From assembly GCF_010974945.1 (NCBI RefSeq), contig NZ_JAAIVB010000013.1, positions 1-64,000 of the forward strand: 64,000 bases of DNA. Reading direction: 5' to 3'. The notes beneath the pieces are model-generated. The model was given only the letters and a program-made list of their open reading frames with translations, was not told where the DNA came from and made no database searches. Position numbers and translations under genes: made by a program. The number at the start of each line of letters is the position of its first letter. The stretch's first letter is position 1. The DNA is from Noviherbaspirillum galbum (lineage in GTDB: Bacteria; Pseudomonadota; Gammaproteobacteria; Burkholderiales; Burkholderiaceae_D). Positions 48,503-59,021 of this stretch are shown in pieces.

Positions 48503-49969
48503 TCAGCCGTTCAGGTAAACCCACTGCAGGAGCAGGTCCTGCATCTCCACCGCCCTGCCCGCCTCCGGATGATTCACCAGGCAGGTAACCACGTAACGCT
48601 TGCCCGACGCCGCAAGCACATATCCCGCGACTGCCCGTACGTCGTTGAGCATGCCGGTCTTGACATGCGCCCTGCCCGCCACCGACTGGTCCTTCAGCCT
48701 CGACCGCATCGTTCCGTCATAGCCCACCAAAGGCATCGACGACATGAATTCCGGCATGGTGGGCGCCTGGAAACTGGCCGCCAGGATGCGGCCCAGGGTC
48801 GCGGGCGCGATGCGCTCCACGCGCGACAGGCCCGAGCCATTCTCGATCACGAGCTCCGGCGCCTGGATGCCCTTTGCCGTCAGCCAGGCACGGACCGCCG
48901 CCGCGCCGCGCGCGGTGTTGGCCGGCATGGCATAGGCCTTGTAGGCGAGGGTCAGGAGCAGCTGGCGGGCCATCACGTTGTTGCTGTACTTGTTGATGTC
49001 GCGGATGATTTCCGAGAGGGGCGCGGATTCCCATTCGGTGACGAGGCGCGCCTGCGGCGAGGGCGCGCCGGGCCGCACTTCCCCGCGCAGCTGGCCACCC
49101 ATGTCGGCCCACATGCGCCGGAACACCAGTTCGAAATAGCGCGCGTGAGACATCTGCCAGGGATGGATGTACCAGGCCTTTTCGCCGCACGACAAGGGAT
49201 AGCCGCCGCCGAAGCGTGCGCCGTCGCCGTCGAGCATCGGTTGCAGGCGCGCCTTCCAGTCGCCGCACTCGCCCTTGACGAGGCGGGGCGGCTGCAGGCC
49301 GTAATGCTGCAGCGGCGGGTCAATCGACACGTCAACGCGATGACGCGCCTCGTCGGGGACGAGGCGCAAGGCCAGCGCCTTATAGTTGAGCAGCAAGGCA
49401 TCGGGGCCGACGTTGTAGGGCTTGAGCGGATCGCCGTCAAAGGCGGATGCGTCTTCCGGAACTTCCTCGAAGGCGCTGCGGTCGAGCAGCAGGTTACCCT
49501 GGATGTCGCGGATGCCGCGCGCGCGCAGCTTGCGCAGGAACAGCCACAGGCTTTCCAGGACCAGCTTGGGATCGCCGCTGCCCCGGATGACCAGGTCGCC
49601 CCGCAGCACGTCGCCTTGCTGCGCGCCATCGGCGAAGGCCTGGGTTTTCCAGGTGAAGGTCGGCCCGAGCAATTCCAGCGCGGCATTGCTCGTCACCAGC
49701 TTCATGGTCGATGCGGGGTTGAAGGGAGCATCCTCGTGGAAGGCGGCAACGACCTTGCCGGTCGCCAGTTCCTGGACATAGAGGCCCACGCTTTCGGGCG
49801 GCAAGCCGGAACGCTGGATCGCATCGGCGATGGGGACTGGAAGGAGTGGCAGGACTGGAAGCACCGAAGGCGTCGGCGATTCCGGCAATTCGGATGCATT
49901 TTGCGCAAACAGCGCGCAACTCAACGCAAACAGGATCAAGGTTGCTTGGAGTCTGCGTAAAATTCGCAT
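48503..49969 (-). CDS. dacB: D-Ala-D-Ala carboxypeptidase/endopeptidase (PBP4 family)
   Basis: This 488-residue periplasmic class C penicillin-binding protein has a signal peptide at about 1-22. The catalytic motifs are all present: SxxK Ser87-Lys90 in 'NPASTMKL', SxN Ser329-Asn331 in 'YSNNVMA', and KTG 437-439 in 'HVKTGML'. It trims pentapeptide stems and cuts cross-links in murein. A proline/leucine-rich linker at 31-45 follows the signal peptide. I start at ATG 49969, which gives a normal signal peptide; TTG 49996 would put nine extra residues in front. It is divergent from ohrR. Confidence 0.94.
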   Translation of the reverse strand: MRILRRLQATLILFALSCALFAQNASELPESPTPSVLPVLPLLPVPIADAIQRSGLPPESVGLYVQELATGKVVAAFHEDAPFNPASTMKLVTSNAALELLGPTFTWKTQAFADGAQQGDVLRGDLVIRGSGDPKLVLESLWLFLRKLRARGIRDIQGNLLLDRSAFEEVPEDASAFDGDPLKPYNVGPDALLLNYKALALRLVPDEARHRVDVSIDPPLQHYGLQPPRLVKGECGDWKARLQPMLDGDGARFGGGYPLSCGEKAWYIHPWQMSHARYFELVFRRMWADMGGQLRGEVRPGAPSPQARLVTEWESAPLSEIIRDINKYSNNVMARQLLLTLAYKAYAMPANTARGAAAVRAWLTAKGIQAPELVIENGSGLSRVERIAPATLGRILAASFQAPTMPEFMSSMPLVGYDGTMRSRLKDQSVAGRAHVKTGMLNDVRAVAGYVLAASGKRYVVTCLVNHPEAGRAVEMQDLLLQWVYLNG

Positions 49970-50122
49970 AGGATGAAAGTAATATGTCACACGCAATTGA
50001 ATTTAGTGCTTCTTATCAGAGCTTGCATTGAAACGGCGCATGGCCGTCGAACGGGTCTTCCGCTGTCTTGATTTCACCAGGTTTCCTTGCTCGCGAATTA
50101 TCCCACGCCGCGTCCCTCTATC

Positions 50123-50581
50123 ATGCCCAAATCCACGCCTTCCTCGACCGATTCCCTGGCCCTGGAAAACCAGTTCTGCTTCGCCTTGTATTCCGCCTCG
50201 CTCGCCATGACCAAGGCCTACAAGCCCTTCCTCGACAAGCTTGGCCTTACCTACCCGCAATACCTTGTCATGCTGGTGCTATGGCAACAGGATGACATCT
50301 TGGTGAAGACCATCGGCGAGCAGCTGTTCCTCGATTCCGGCACGCTGACCCCGCTGCTCAAGCGCCTCGAGGCATCCGCGCTGATCCAGCGGGTCCGCGA
50401 CGAAGCCGACGAGCGCCAGGTGCGCATCACCCTGACTCGGGAAGGCCGCGCGCTCAAGAAGAAGGCGCAGGGCATTCCCGAGCAGATCGTGTGCGCAAGC
50501 GGCCAGTCCGCCAGCGAGTTGTCGTCGCTGCGCAACCGGCTTGCCAGCCTGCGCAAGGACCTGGCGAACATGCAGTGCTGA
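50123..50581 (+). CDS. ohrR: OhrR-type peroxide-sensing MarR repressor
   Basis: In this 152-residue MarR-family repressor the sensing cysteine is Cys19 in 'NQFCFALYSAS', and the second Cys124 ('EQIVCASGQ') makes it a two-Cys OhrR. The winged helix has 'LGLTYPQYLVMLVLWQ', 'SGTLTPLLKRLE' and 'ADERQVRITLT'. Organic hydroperoxides oxidise Cys19 and release DNA, turning on ohr, the next gene, 130 bp downstream behind a clear OhrR palindrome. ATG 50123 matches the family N-terminus; ATG 50087 would add 12 residues. Confidence 0.92.
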   Translation: MPKSTPSSTDSLALENQFCFALYSASLAMTKAYKPFLDKLGLTYPQYLVMLVLWQQDDILVKTIGEQLFLDSGTLTPLLKRLEASALIQRVRDEADERQVRITLTREGRALKKKAQGIPEQIVCASGQSASELSSLRNRLASLRKDLANMQC

Positions 50582-50633
50582 TCCCCGCGCGCCGGGCAAG
50601 GCGCGCAATGCTTCGCGGATCGGGAAGGCCGCA

Positions 50634-50657
50634 AATTAGATTGCACGCAATCTAATT
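50634..50657. promoter_or_regulatory. OhrR operator palindrome upstream of ohr
   Basis: A perfect inverted repeat of 11-bp arms, AATTAGATTGC/GCAATCTAATT (50634-50644 with 50647-50657), has a 2-nt centre. Its form and position match OhrR boxes known from proteobacteria. It overlaps the -35 and spacer of the ohr promoter, so bound OhrR would block RNA polymerase. Confidence 0.85.
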
Positions 50658-50669
50658 GAGTGCTATATT
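50641..50669 (+). promoter_or_regulatory. ohr promoter
   Basis: TTGCAC (50641-50646), a 17-nt spacer and TATATT (50664-50669); the -35 lies inside the OhrR palindrome. The transcript would start about 35 nt before the ohr ATG. Confidence 0.75.
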
Positions 50670-50710
50670 AAAGCCGTCACATCACTCATCGACCCAAACA
50701 GGAGAACCGC

Positions 50711-51130
50711 ATGCAGATTCTGTACCGCACCCAGGCAACCGCCACCGGAGGCCGCGACGGCCGCGCCACCAGCGTCGACAACAAGCTCCAGGCAGGCCTG
50801 AGCACGCCGAAGGAACTGGGCGGCGCCGGCGGTGACGGCACCAATCCCGAGCAGCTCTTCGCCGCCGGCTATGCGGCCTGCTTCCTGTCCGCCATGAAGT
50901 TCGTAGGCATGGCGACCAAGACCGCCCTGCCCGCCGACGCCGCGGTGACCGCCGACGTCGGCATCGGCCCGAACGACAAGGGCGGATTCGGCCTGGACGT
51001 GGCGCTCAACGTGTCCCTGCCCGGCATGGACAAGGCAGCCGCGCAAGCCCTGGTGAACAAGGCGCACGAAGTCTGCCCGTATTCCAATGCCACCCGCAAC
51101 AACCTCGACGTAAAGCTGAGCATCGCCTAA
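50711..51130 (+). CDS. ohr: Organic hydroperoxide resistance protein Ohr
   Basis: This 139-residue OsmC/Ohr thiol peroxidase has both catalytic cysteines: Cys57 in '[12 protein letters not shown]' and Cys122 in 'EVCPYSNAT'. The Ohr-specific '[16 protein letters not shown]' and '[14 protein letters not shown]' are also present. It reduces lipid and other organic hydroperoxides using lipoylated proteins. AGGAG precedes the ATG. It is controlled by the adjacent OhrR and palindrome and ends before a good terminator. Confidence 0.96.
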   Translation: MQILYRTQATATGGRDGRATSVDNKLQAGLSTPKELGGAGGDGTNPEQLFAAGYAACFLSAMKFVGMATKTALPADAAVTADVGIGPNDKGGFGLDVALNVSLPGMDKAAAQALVNKAHEVCPYSNATRNNLDVKLSIA

Positions 51131-51177
51131 GCATCACCTGAGCACGCGCTGCTGCCGCATCGCGGCAAGCATGAAAG

Positions 51178-51201
51178 CCCCTCCCTCCGCGGAGGGGTTT
51201 T
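51178..51201 (+). terminator. Intrinsic terminator after ohr
   Basis: CCCCTCC/GGAGGGG (51178-51184 with 51191-51197) with a 6-nt loop is followed by TTTT (51198-51201). It separates ohr from the VOC gene. Confidence 0.8.
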
Positions 51202-51275
51202 GCATTGGCGTCCCGATCCCGCCCGGCGCGCCGATTTTCACTACAATGGAAGCTCCTCCGCAAAAAGGAACGTCC

Positions 51276-51722
51276 ATGTCTGCTTCATCTTCCGCTACCC
51301 ACGCCGTTACCCAGCCCTTCCATCTCGCCTTTCCCGTCCATGACCTGGATGCCGCCCGCACCTTCTGGGGCGACGTCATGGGGTGCAGCGAGGGCCGCAG
51401 TTCCGACGAGTGGATCGATTTCAACTTCTACGGCCACCAGATCGTTGCCCATCTCGCGCCGGCACCATCGCGCCTTGCAGCGGAAAACGAAGTGGACGGC
51501 AAGCACGTCCCGGTCCCGCACTTCGGCGTGGTGCTTTCCATGGACGCATTCCACACCCTCGCCGAGCGCCTGAAGCAGCGCGGCGTGCAATTCGTGATCG
51601 AACCCTACATCCGTTTCCAGGGCCAGGTCGGCGAACAGGCCACCATGTTTTTCTATGATCCGAGCCACAACGCCATCGAGATCAAGGCCTTCGCCGACTT
51701 CGGCCAATTGTTCGCCAAGTAA
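51276..51722 (+). CDS. VOC-superfamily (glyoxalase/bleomycin-resistance-like) protein
   Basis: This 148-residue protein has two beta-alpha-beta-beta-beta modules: '[20 protein letters not shown]' near 14 and '[20 protein letters not shown]' near 80. The putative metal ligands are His16 and His81 with a Glu in 'NAIEIKAF' near the C-terminus. VOC enzymes include glyoxalases, dioxygenases and antibiotic-binding proteins; this subfamily resembles small glyoxalase-like proteins without assigned substrate. ATG 51276 has AAAGGA upstream. The next gene starts 12 nt after its stop, so the two are probably co-transcribed. Confidence 0.85.
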   Translation: MSASSSATHAVTQPFHLAFPVHDLDAARTFWGDVMGCSEGRSSDEWIDFNFYGHQIVAHLAPAPSRLAAENEVDGKHVPVPHFGVVLSMDAFHTLAERLKQRGVQFVIEPYIRFQGQVGEQATMFFYDPSHNAIEIKAFADFGQLFAK

Positions 51723-51734
51723 GGCGGACGGCGC

Positions 51735-52694
51735 ATGCGCATCCTGTTCTACAAGGCCGGCGCGACCGATGCCGCGCAATGGCTGGATGGCCTGGCGTCG
51801 CGCCTGCCCGGATCGCAGGTTCGCGCGTGGACGCCGGGCGACGATGCGCCGGCGGATTACGCCCTGCTGTGGAAGCCGCCCGCGGCGCTGCTGCGCCCGG
51901 AGCGCGGCCTGAAGGCGATCTTCAGCCTGGGCGCCGGCGTGGATGCGTTGCTGGACCTGCTGCGGACCCATCCCGGACTGGTTCCAGATACCCTGCCGCT
52001 GGTCAAGCTGGATGACGCCGGCATGGGACGGCAGATGGCGCACTATGCCTGCGCCGCGGTGCTGAGGCAGTTCCGCCGTTTCGATGACTACGCACGCGCC
52101 CAGGCCAGCCGGCAATGGCAAGCATTGCCCGCCGACGATCCCGCGAACCATGCCGTCGCGGTTCTCGGCCTCGGGGCGCTCGGCTCGCAGGTCGCCACCG
52201 CGCTCGCCGGCCTCGGCTTCCCGGTGCGCGGATGGCGCCGCCGCCTTCCCGACAAGCCCGATCCCCGGGACGACCGCATCGCCAGCTTCGCGGGCAGCGA
52301 CGGATTCGACGCCTGCCTCTCCGGCGCGAACGCGCTGGTGAACCTGTTGCCGCTGACCGCCGGCACCGAAAACATCCTGAACAGGGCGGCCTTCGGCAAG
52401 CTGGCCCGGGGCGCCCACGTGATCAACCTCGCCCGCGGCGCCCACCTGGTGGACGACGACCTGATCGCCGCGCTCGCGAGCGGGCAGGTCGGCCATGCCA
52501 CCCTGGACGTGTTTCGCCAGGAGCCCCTGCCGCCCGGCCATCCTTTCTGGGGACATCCCGGGATCACCATCACGCCGCATGTGTCGGCGCTCACCTTGCG
52601 CGACCCCAGCCTGGACCAGATCGCCGGCCGCATCCTGGCCTTCGAGGCCGGCGGTCCGCTGCAAGGCATGGTGGACCGGTCGCGCGGCTACTGA
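51735..52694 (+). CDS. GhrA-like glyoxylate/hydroxypyruvate reductase
   Basis: This 319-residue D-2-hydroxyacid dehydrogenase has an NAD(P)-binding 'VLGLGALGSQVATALAGLGF' region near 142, with basic 'GWRRRLP' after strand 2 suggesting NADPH. Catalytic residues are Arg in 'NLARGAHLVDDDL', Glu in 'FRQEPLP' and His in 'ITPHVSAL'. The sequence is closest to the GhrA branch, which reduces glyoxylate and hydroxypyruvate to glycolate and glycerate. It lies 12 bp after the VOC gene. Substrate preference inside the family is not certain. Confidence 0.87.
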   Translation: MRILFYKAGATDAAQWLDGLASRLPGSQVRAWTPGDDAPADYALLWKPPAALLRPERGLKAIFSLGAGVDALLDLLRTHPGLVPDTLPLVKLDDAGMGRQMAHYACAAVLRQFRRFDDYARAQASRQWQALPADDPANHAVAVLGLGALGSQVATALAGLGFPVRGWRRRLPDKPDPRDDRIASFAGSDGFDACLSGANALVNLLPLTAGTENILNRAAFGKLARGAHVINLARGAHLVDDDLIAALASGQVGHATLDVFRQEPLPPGHPFWGHPGITITPHVSALTLRDPSLDQIAGRILAFEAGGPLQGMVDRSRGY

Positions 52695-52813
52695 ATCCCG
52701 CCGCCCGGAAGCCATCCTGCGCTTGATGCGGCGCAAGGCCGGATTCCGGGTCTCCGGCAAGATGCACGCACTCTCGCGTTTCCCGCCTCCGAAATTTCTT
52801 CCCGTCCCCTGTC

Positions 52814-52842
52814 TTGAAAAAAGCAAACCACATCCCTATACT
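52814..52842 (+). promoter_or_regulatory. groESL promoter (sigma-70, with heat-shock-like features)
   Basis: TTGAAA (52814-52819), a 17-nt spacer and TATACT (52837-52842) fit sigma-70. The same stretch reads CTTGAAA at 52813, the sigma-32 -35 motif, with a C-rich segment before the -10 (ATCCCTAT). Dual control by sigma-32 and HrcA is therefore plausible. The last base of the -10 is the first base of the CIRCE element. Confidence 0.75.
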
Positions 52843-52868
52843 TAGCACTCGTCAGGGGAGAGTGCTAA
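52842..52868 (+). promoter_or_regulatory. CIRCE element (HrcA operator)
   Basis: TTAGCACTC-N9-GAGTGCTAA (52842-52850 with 52860-52868) is a perfect match to the CIRCE consensus. It overlaps the -10/+1 region, where the heat-sensitive repressor HrcA binds. The hrcA gene itself is not in this window. Confidence 0.97.
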
Positions 52869-52982
52869 CAACTTTTCCCGGCATCACGATTTTCCAGTGC
52901 GGTTCCGCTGCACGGTGAAATGCCAAGTTTGCAGCAAGCCTGCCGCAAAAAACTATAACTTATTGATTTTTAAGGAGTTTGT

Positions 52983-53273
52983 ATGAACCTTCGTCCATTG
53001 CACGATCGCGTCATCGTCAAGCGCCTCGACCAGGAAACCAAGACTGCGTCCGGCATCGTTCTTCCGGATGCTGCTGCTGAAAAGCCGGATCAGGGCAAGA
53101 TCCTCGCCGTCGGCAACGGCAAGATCCTCGAAGATGGCAAGGTCCGCGCGCTGGAAGTGAAAGTCGGCGACACCGTGCTGTTTGGCAAATACTCCGGCCA
53201 GACCGTGAAGGTCAACGGTGAAGAGCTGCTGGTGATGCGCGAAGAAGACATCATGGCAGTCGTTCAGCAGTAA
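52983..53273 (+). CDS. groES: GroES co-chaperonin (10 kDa)
   Basis: This 96-residue lid of the GroEL folding chamber starts with '[18 protein letters not shown]', has a mobile loop near 17-34 ('[18 protein letters not shown]') and '[14 protein letters not shown]' near 62. AAGGAG precedes the ATG at good spacing. It is the first gene of the groESL operon; groEL follows after 39 bp. A 114-nt gap from CIRCE to the ATG forms the leader. Confidence 0.98.
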   Translation: MNLRPLHDRVIVKRLDQETKTASGIVLPDAAAEKPDQGKILAVGNGKILEDGKVRALEVKVGDTVLFGKYSGQTVKVNGEELLVMREEDIMAVVQQ

Positions 53274-54968
<1,695 letters not shown>

Positions 54969-55016
54969 TTCATCGCTTCATGCGCTGATGGCCTTGGTGG
55001 CATCAGCTTGATGTAG

Positions 55017-55048
55017 AAGGCCTGCGGGATGTGTCCGCGGGCCTTTTT
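55017..55048 (+). terminator. Intrinsic terminator after groEL
   Basis: An 11-bp stem AAGGCCTGCGG/CCGCGGGCCTT, with one G-T wobble, has a short loop and a T tract (55043-55048, then more T). It lies about 50 nt after the groEL stop. Confidence 0.88.
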
Positions 55049-55101
55049 GTTTTTTGGGGGGTGCGGGTGGTTCATCTCCGATGGCACTTGTCATTCGGAA
55101 A

Positions 55102-55173
55102 TACGCCTGTCATCGGCGACTACGCCTGCCATCCTAGACTACGTGTGTCGTTCCCGCGCAGGCGGGAATGACA
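55102..55173. repeat. Intergenic repeat: two direct copies plus a REP-like palindrome
   Basis: TACGCCTGTCATC (55102-55114) and TACGCCTGCCATC (55121-55133) are direct copies 19 bp apart. They are followed by an almost perfect inverted repeat, TGTCGTTCCCGC/GCGGGAATGACA, at 55146-55173 with a 4-nt loop. Palindromes of the form ATTCCCGC-GCGGGAAT recur in many proteobacterial genomes as REP/BIME-type elements. It lies between the convergent ends of groEL and the hydratase gene and could act as a weak bidirectional terminator. Confidence 0.6.
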
Positions 55174-55211
55174 ACCGTAGTCCCGCAACTATCAACAGCC
55201 GAGAAACCTCG

Positions 55212-55994
55212 CTACTTCCAGTCCGGTACCCGCTTCTCAAGAAACGCCTGCACCCCCTCCAACGCCGCCTCATCCATCATGTTGCAAGCCATCGCCTGCC
55301 CGGCCAACTGGTAAGCCGCCCCCGCTCCCATCTCCAGCTGCTTGTAAAACAAGCGCTTTCCCATCGCAACCGCTACCGACGGCTTGGCAAGAATGCTTGC
55401 CGCCAGCCGCCCGATCTCGGCATCCAGTTCATCGAGCGCCACGACACGGTTGACGAGCCCGCGTTCCCGCGCCGTCTCCGCATCGATGAAATCGCCGGTC
55501 AGCAGCATTTCCATCGCCTGCTTGCGCGGGACATTGCGCGACAGCCCCACCGCCGGGGTCGAACAGAACAGCCCGTAGTTCACGCCGGACACCGCAAAGC
55601 GCGCCTCGGTCGAGGCCACGGCCAGGTCGCACATCGACACCAGCTGGCAGCCGGCCGCGGTTGCGATGCCCTGCACGCGGGCGATCACCGGCTGCGGCAG
55701 CTGCTGCATGCTCAGCATCAGCTTGCTGCAGCGATCGAACAGCGCCTTGTAATACGCTTCCGAGGGCGAGGCGCGCATCTGCTTCAGGTCGTGGCCGGCG
55801 CAGAATGCCTTGCCGGCGGCAGCGAGCACGATGACGCGCACGCCCTCGTCGTCGCGCGCAGCGTCGAACGCCGCCTGCAGCGCCGCGAGCATCTCCTCGG
55901 ACAGCGGATTGAAGCGTTCGCCGCGGTTCAGGGTGAGGGTGAGTACGCCGCCGTCCCGGGCGATCAGCACATGGGGTGGATCAGCGTTCGTCAT
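55212..55994 (-). CDS. Enoyl-CoA hydratase/isomerase family protein
   Basis: This 260-residue crotonase-fold protein has an oxyanion-hole segment 'GKAFCAGHDLKQM' near 60, a second 'GIATAAGCQLVSMCDLAVAS' near 109, and 'GVNYGLFCSTPAVGLSRNV' near 136. This last stretch is typical of the ECHDC3-like branch and lacks the usual catalytic glutamate pair of true hydratases. It may therefore act on an acyl-CoA by a different reaction, or be a weak hydratase. The start overlaps the upstream GTPase gene by 14 bp. Confidence 0.88.
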   Translation of the reverse strand: MTNADPPHVLIARDGGVLTLTLNRGERFNPLSEEMLAALQAAFDAARDDEGVRVIVLAAAGKAFCAGHDLKQMRASPSEAYYKALFDRCSKLMLSMQQLPQPVIARVQGIATAAGCQLVSMCDLAVASTEARFAVSGVNYGLFCSTPAVGLSRNVPRKQAMEMLLTGDFIDAETARERGLVNRVVALDELDAEIGRLAASILAKPSVAVAMGKRLFYKQLEMGAGAAYQLAGQAMACNMMDEAALEGVQAFLEKRVPDWK

Positions 55995-56901
55995 CGTCTT
56001 CCTCCTCGGTGGCGCGCGGCTCGCCCAACAGCACGGGCGGCACGTAGGTGTCCAGAAGATGCTTGCGGCTGGCGGGCGTTTCGAGGCTGATGCGTCCGAG
56101 CGCGCCGCCGCGGTAATCGATCAGCAGGGTATGCGCCGCCTTTTCAAAATCGAGCTCGCCGCCCTTGACGCGGAAGGCGCGCTTCTGCGCGATGCCCTCG
56201 ATGACGCCGACGCCATCGAGGCCCTCCGTGGCAAACCCATAGCGCCCGGTGAGCAGCGCCGGATACCGCGCCAGCAACTGCTCGGCGAGGAAGGTGGCGA
56301 CCTCTTCCTCGATCACCGCGTTCACGCCGACCGCGTGGCTGGCGGCGAGCATCAGGCCATCGGTGGGATGCTGGATCTTGGGCCAGAGCATGCCGGGCGT
56401 GTCGATCAGCACCATGTTGTTGCCGAGGTAGAGCCGTTGCTGGGCCTTGGTGACGGCTGGTTCATCGCCGACCGCGGCGACGCGCTTCTTCAGCAAGGCA
56501 TTCATCAGCGTCGACTTACCGACGTTGGGAATGCCCATGATCATCATGCGCAGCGGCTTGAGCGCGGTGCCGCGATGCGGCGCGAGCTTGAGCGCGAGGC
56601 CGGGCACCTTGGCCACGTCGGCGGGCTTCTTGCAGCTCAGCGCGACGGCATGCGTATCCTTCGCGCCGTTGAAATGGGCCAGCCATTCCTTGGTCGCGGC
56701 CGGATCGGCCAGGTCGGCCTTGTTGAGTATCTTGAGGCAGGGGCGCTGGCGATGCTTGCGCAGTTCTTCGATCATGGGGTTCGAGCTGGCCAGGGGCAGG
56801 CGCGCGTCGAGCACCTCGATCACGAGGTCGGTCTTTTCCATGGATTCCGCCGCCTTCTTGCGGGCGGCGTTCATGTGACCGGGAAACCATTGTATGGACA
56901 T
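55981..56901 (-). CDS. ylqF: Circularly permuted ribosome-assembly GTPase (YlqF/RbgA family)
   Basis: This 306-residue protein has GTPase motifs in permuted order: G4 'NKAD' near 60 precedes the P-loop 'GIPNVGKSTLMNAL' near 122 and G3 'DTPGMLWPK' near 165. This is the YlqF/RbgA hallmark. The N-terminus 'MSIQWFPGHMNAARKK' is the family start, which is why ATG 56901 is chosen. These GTPases help late maturation of the 50S subunit. The C-terminus is very acidic (EEEDDDER). The 3' end overlaps the hydratase gene by 14 bp, an unusual pairing of functions. Confidence 0.93.
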   Translation of the reverse strand: MSIQWFPGHMNAARKKAAESMEKTDLVIEVLDARLPLASSNPMIEELRKHRQRPCLKILNKADLADPAATKEWLAHFNGAKDTHAVALSCKKPADVAKVPGLALKLAPHRGTALKPLRMMIMGIPNVGKSTLMNALLKKRVAAVGDEPAVTKAQQRLYLGNNMVLIDTPGMLWPKIQHPTDGLMLAASHAVGVNAVIEEEVATFLAEQLLARYPALLTGRYGFATEGLDGVGVIEGIAQKRAFRVKGGELDFEKAAHTLLIDYRGGALGRISLETPASRKHLLDTYVPPVLLGEPRATEEEDDDER

Positions 56902-56978
56902 GCGGGGGATGGAGTAAGGAAGCAAGCCCGTATTCTACCGCTTGCGTCCCCCGGCCTCCCCGATGATGCGGGGCAAGG

Positions 56979-57914
56979 CTAGTCGAGATCGGCCAGCGCC
57001 TTCAGGTGCGCGACCACGCTGCGTCCCAGCGCGGACAGGTTGTAGCCGCCTTCGAGGCAGCTGACGATGCGGCCCTGCGCGAATTCGTCGGCCACCTGCA
57101 TGATCTGGCGCGTGATCCAGGCATAGTCCGCTTCCACCAGGCCCATCTGGCCGAGGTCGTCCTCGCGGTGGGCATCGAAGCCGGCAGAGATGAAGATCAT
57201 TTCCGGCCGGTGCGCGCGCAGGGCCGGCAGCCATTTTTCCGTGACGATACGGCGCACGGCCTCGCCCGCGCTATACGCCGGCAAGGGGACGTTGACCATG
57301 TTGGGCAGGTCGTCGCGGGGCTCGGTGTAGGGATAGAAGGGATGCTGGAAGAAGCTCGCCATCAGCACGCGCGGATCGTCGAGGAAGGCTTCCTCGGTGC
57401 CGTTGCCATGATGCACGTCGAAATCGATGATTGCCACGCGCTGCAGGCCATGCACGTCGAGTGCATGGCGGGCGGCGATCGCCACGTTGCCGAAGAGGCA
57501 AAAGCCCATCGGCGTGCTCGGGCGGGCATGGTGCCCCGGGGGACGGATGGCGCAGAAGGCATTGCGGATGTCGCCGGCGATCACCGCGTCGGTCGCCGCC
57601 ACCGCCGCGCCCGCCGCGCGCAGGGCGGCTTCCCAGCTGTGCGGATTGAGCATGGTGTCGGCGTCGAGCGCGAAGTAGTCGCCGGGACGCAGGACCTTGG
57701 CCTGCTCGCGCACCTTGGCGATGGCGCCGATGGTGTGCACGCGCTTGAGGTCCTCGACGTCCGCCTCGGGCGCCTCGCGCCGCTCCAGCAGGCCGTCGAT
57801 GCGGCTGGCGATCAGCTGGTCTTCGATGGCTTGCAGGCGGGCCGGACACTCGGGATGCCAATGACCCATTTCATGTTGCTGGCAGGCAGGGTGGGAGTAG
57901 ATTGCGGTGGTCAT
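56979..57914 (-). CDS. Histone deacetylase-family (AcuC/HDAH-like) amidohydrolase
   Basis: This 311-residue protein has all zinc-site motifs of class II HDAC-like deacetylases: 'RPPGHHARP' near 134, 'DFDVHHGNGTEEAF' near 170 (Asp and His zinc ligands), 'ISAGFDAHRED' near 249 and 'EGGYNLSALG' near 294. Bacterial members remove acetyl groups from acetyl-lysine, acetoin-related or polyamine substrates. ATG 57914 gives the normal start 'MTTAIYSHPAC'; the frame extends 11 residues further. It lies 77 bp from the YlqF gene on the same strand. Confidence 0.9.
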   Translation of the reverse strand: MTTAIYSHPACQQHEMGHWHPECPARLQAIEDQLIASRIDGLLERREAPEADVEDLKRVHTIGAIAKVREQAKVLRPGDYFALDADTMLNPHSWEAALRAAGAAVAATDAVIAGDIRNAFCAIRPPGHHARPSTPMGFCLFGNVAIAARHALDVHGLQRVAIIDFDVHHGNGTEEAFLDDPRVLMASFFQHPFYPYTEPRDDLPNMVNVPLPAYSAGEAVRRIVTEKWLPALRAHRPEMIFISAGFDAHREDDLGQMGLVEADYAWITRQIMQVADEFAQGRIVSCLEGGYNLSALGRSVVAHLKALADLD

Positions 57915-58098
57915 GTTCTCGCATAGAATGATGCATCTCAGAGGCAATGCCTATGACTCTACTTTGCGCTCCGAAGCTGTCGTTAAGCTTACTGGACAGT
58001 TTGTAATAATCAGTGTATCCAAGAAATCGTCACGACGTTCAAGCGGTTAGGCGCGGTCATGGGCCAACGCTTGCGAAATCTCAACACTCAGGAATTTC

Positions 58099-59019
<921 letters not shown>

Positions 59020-59021
59020 GC

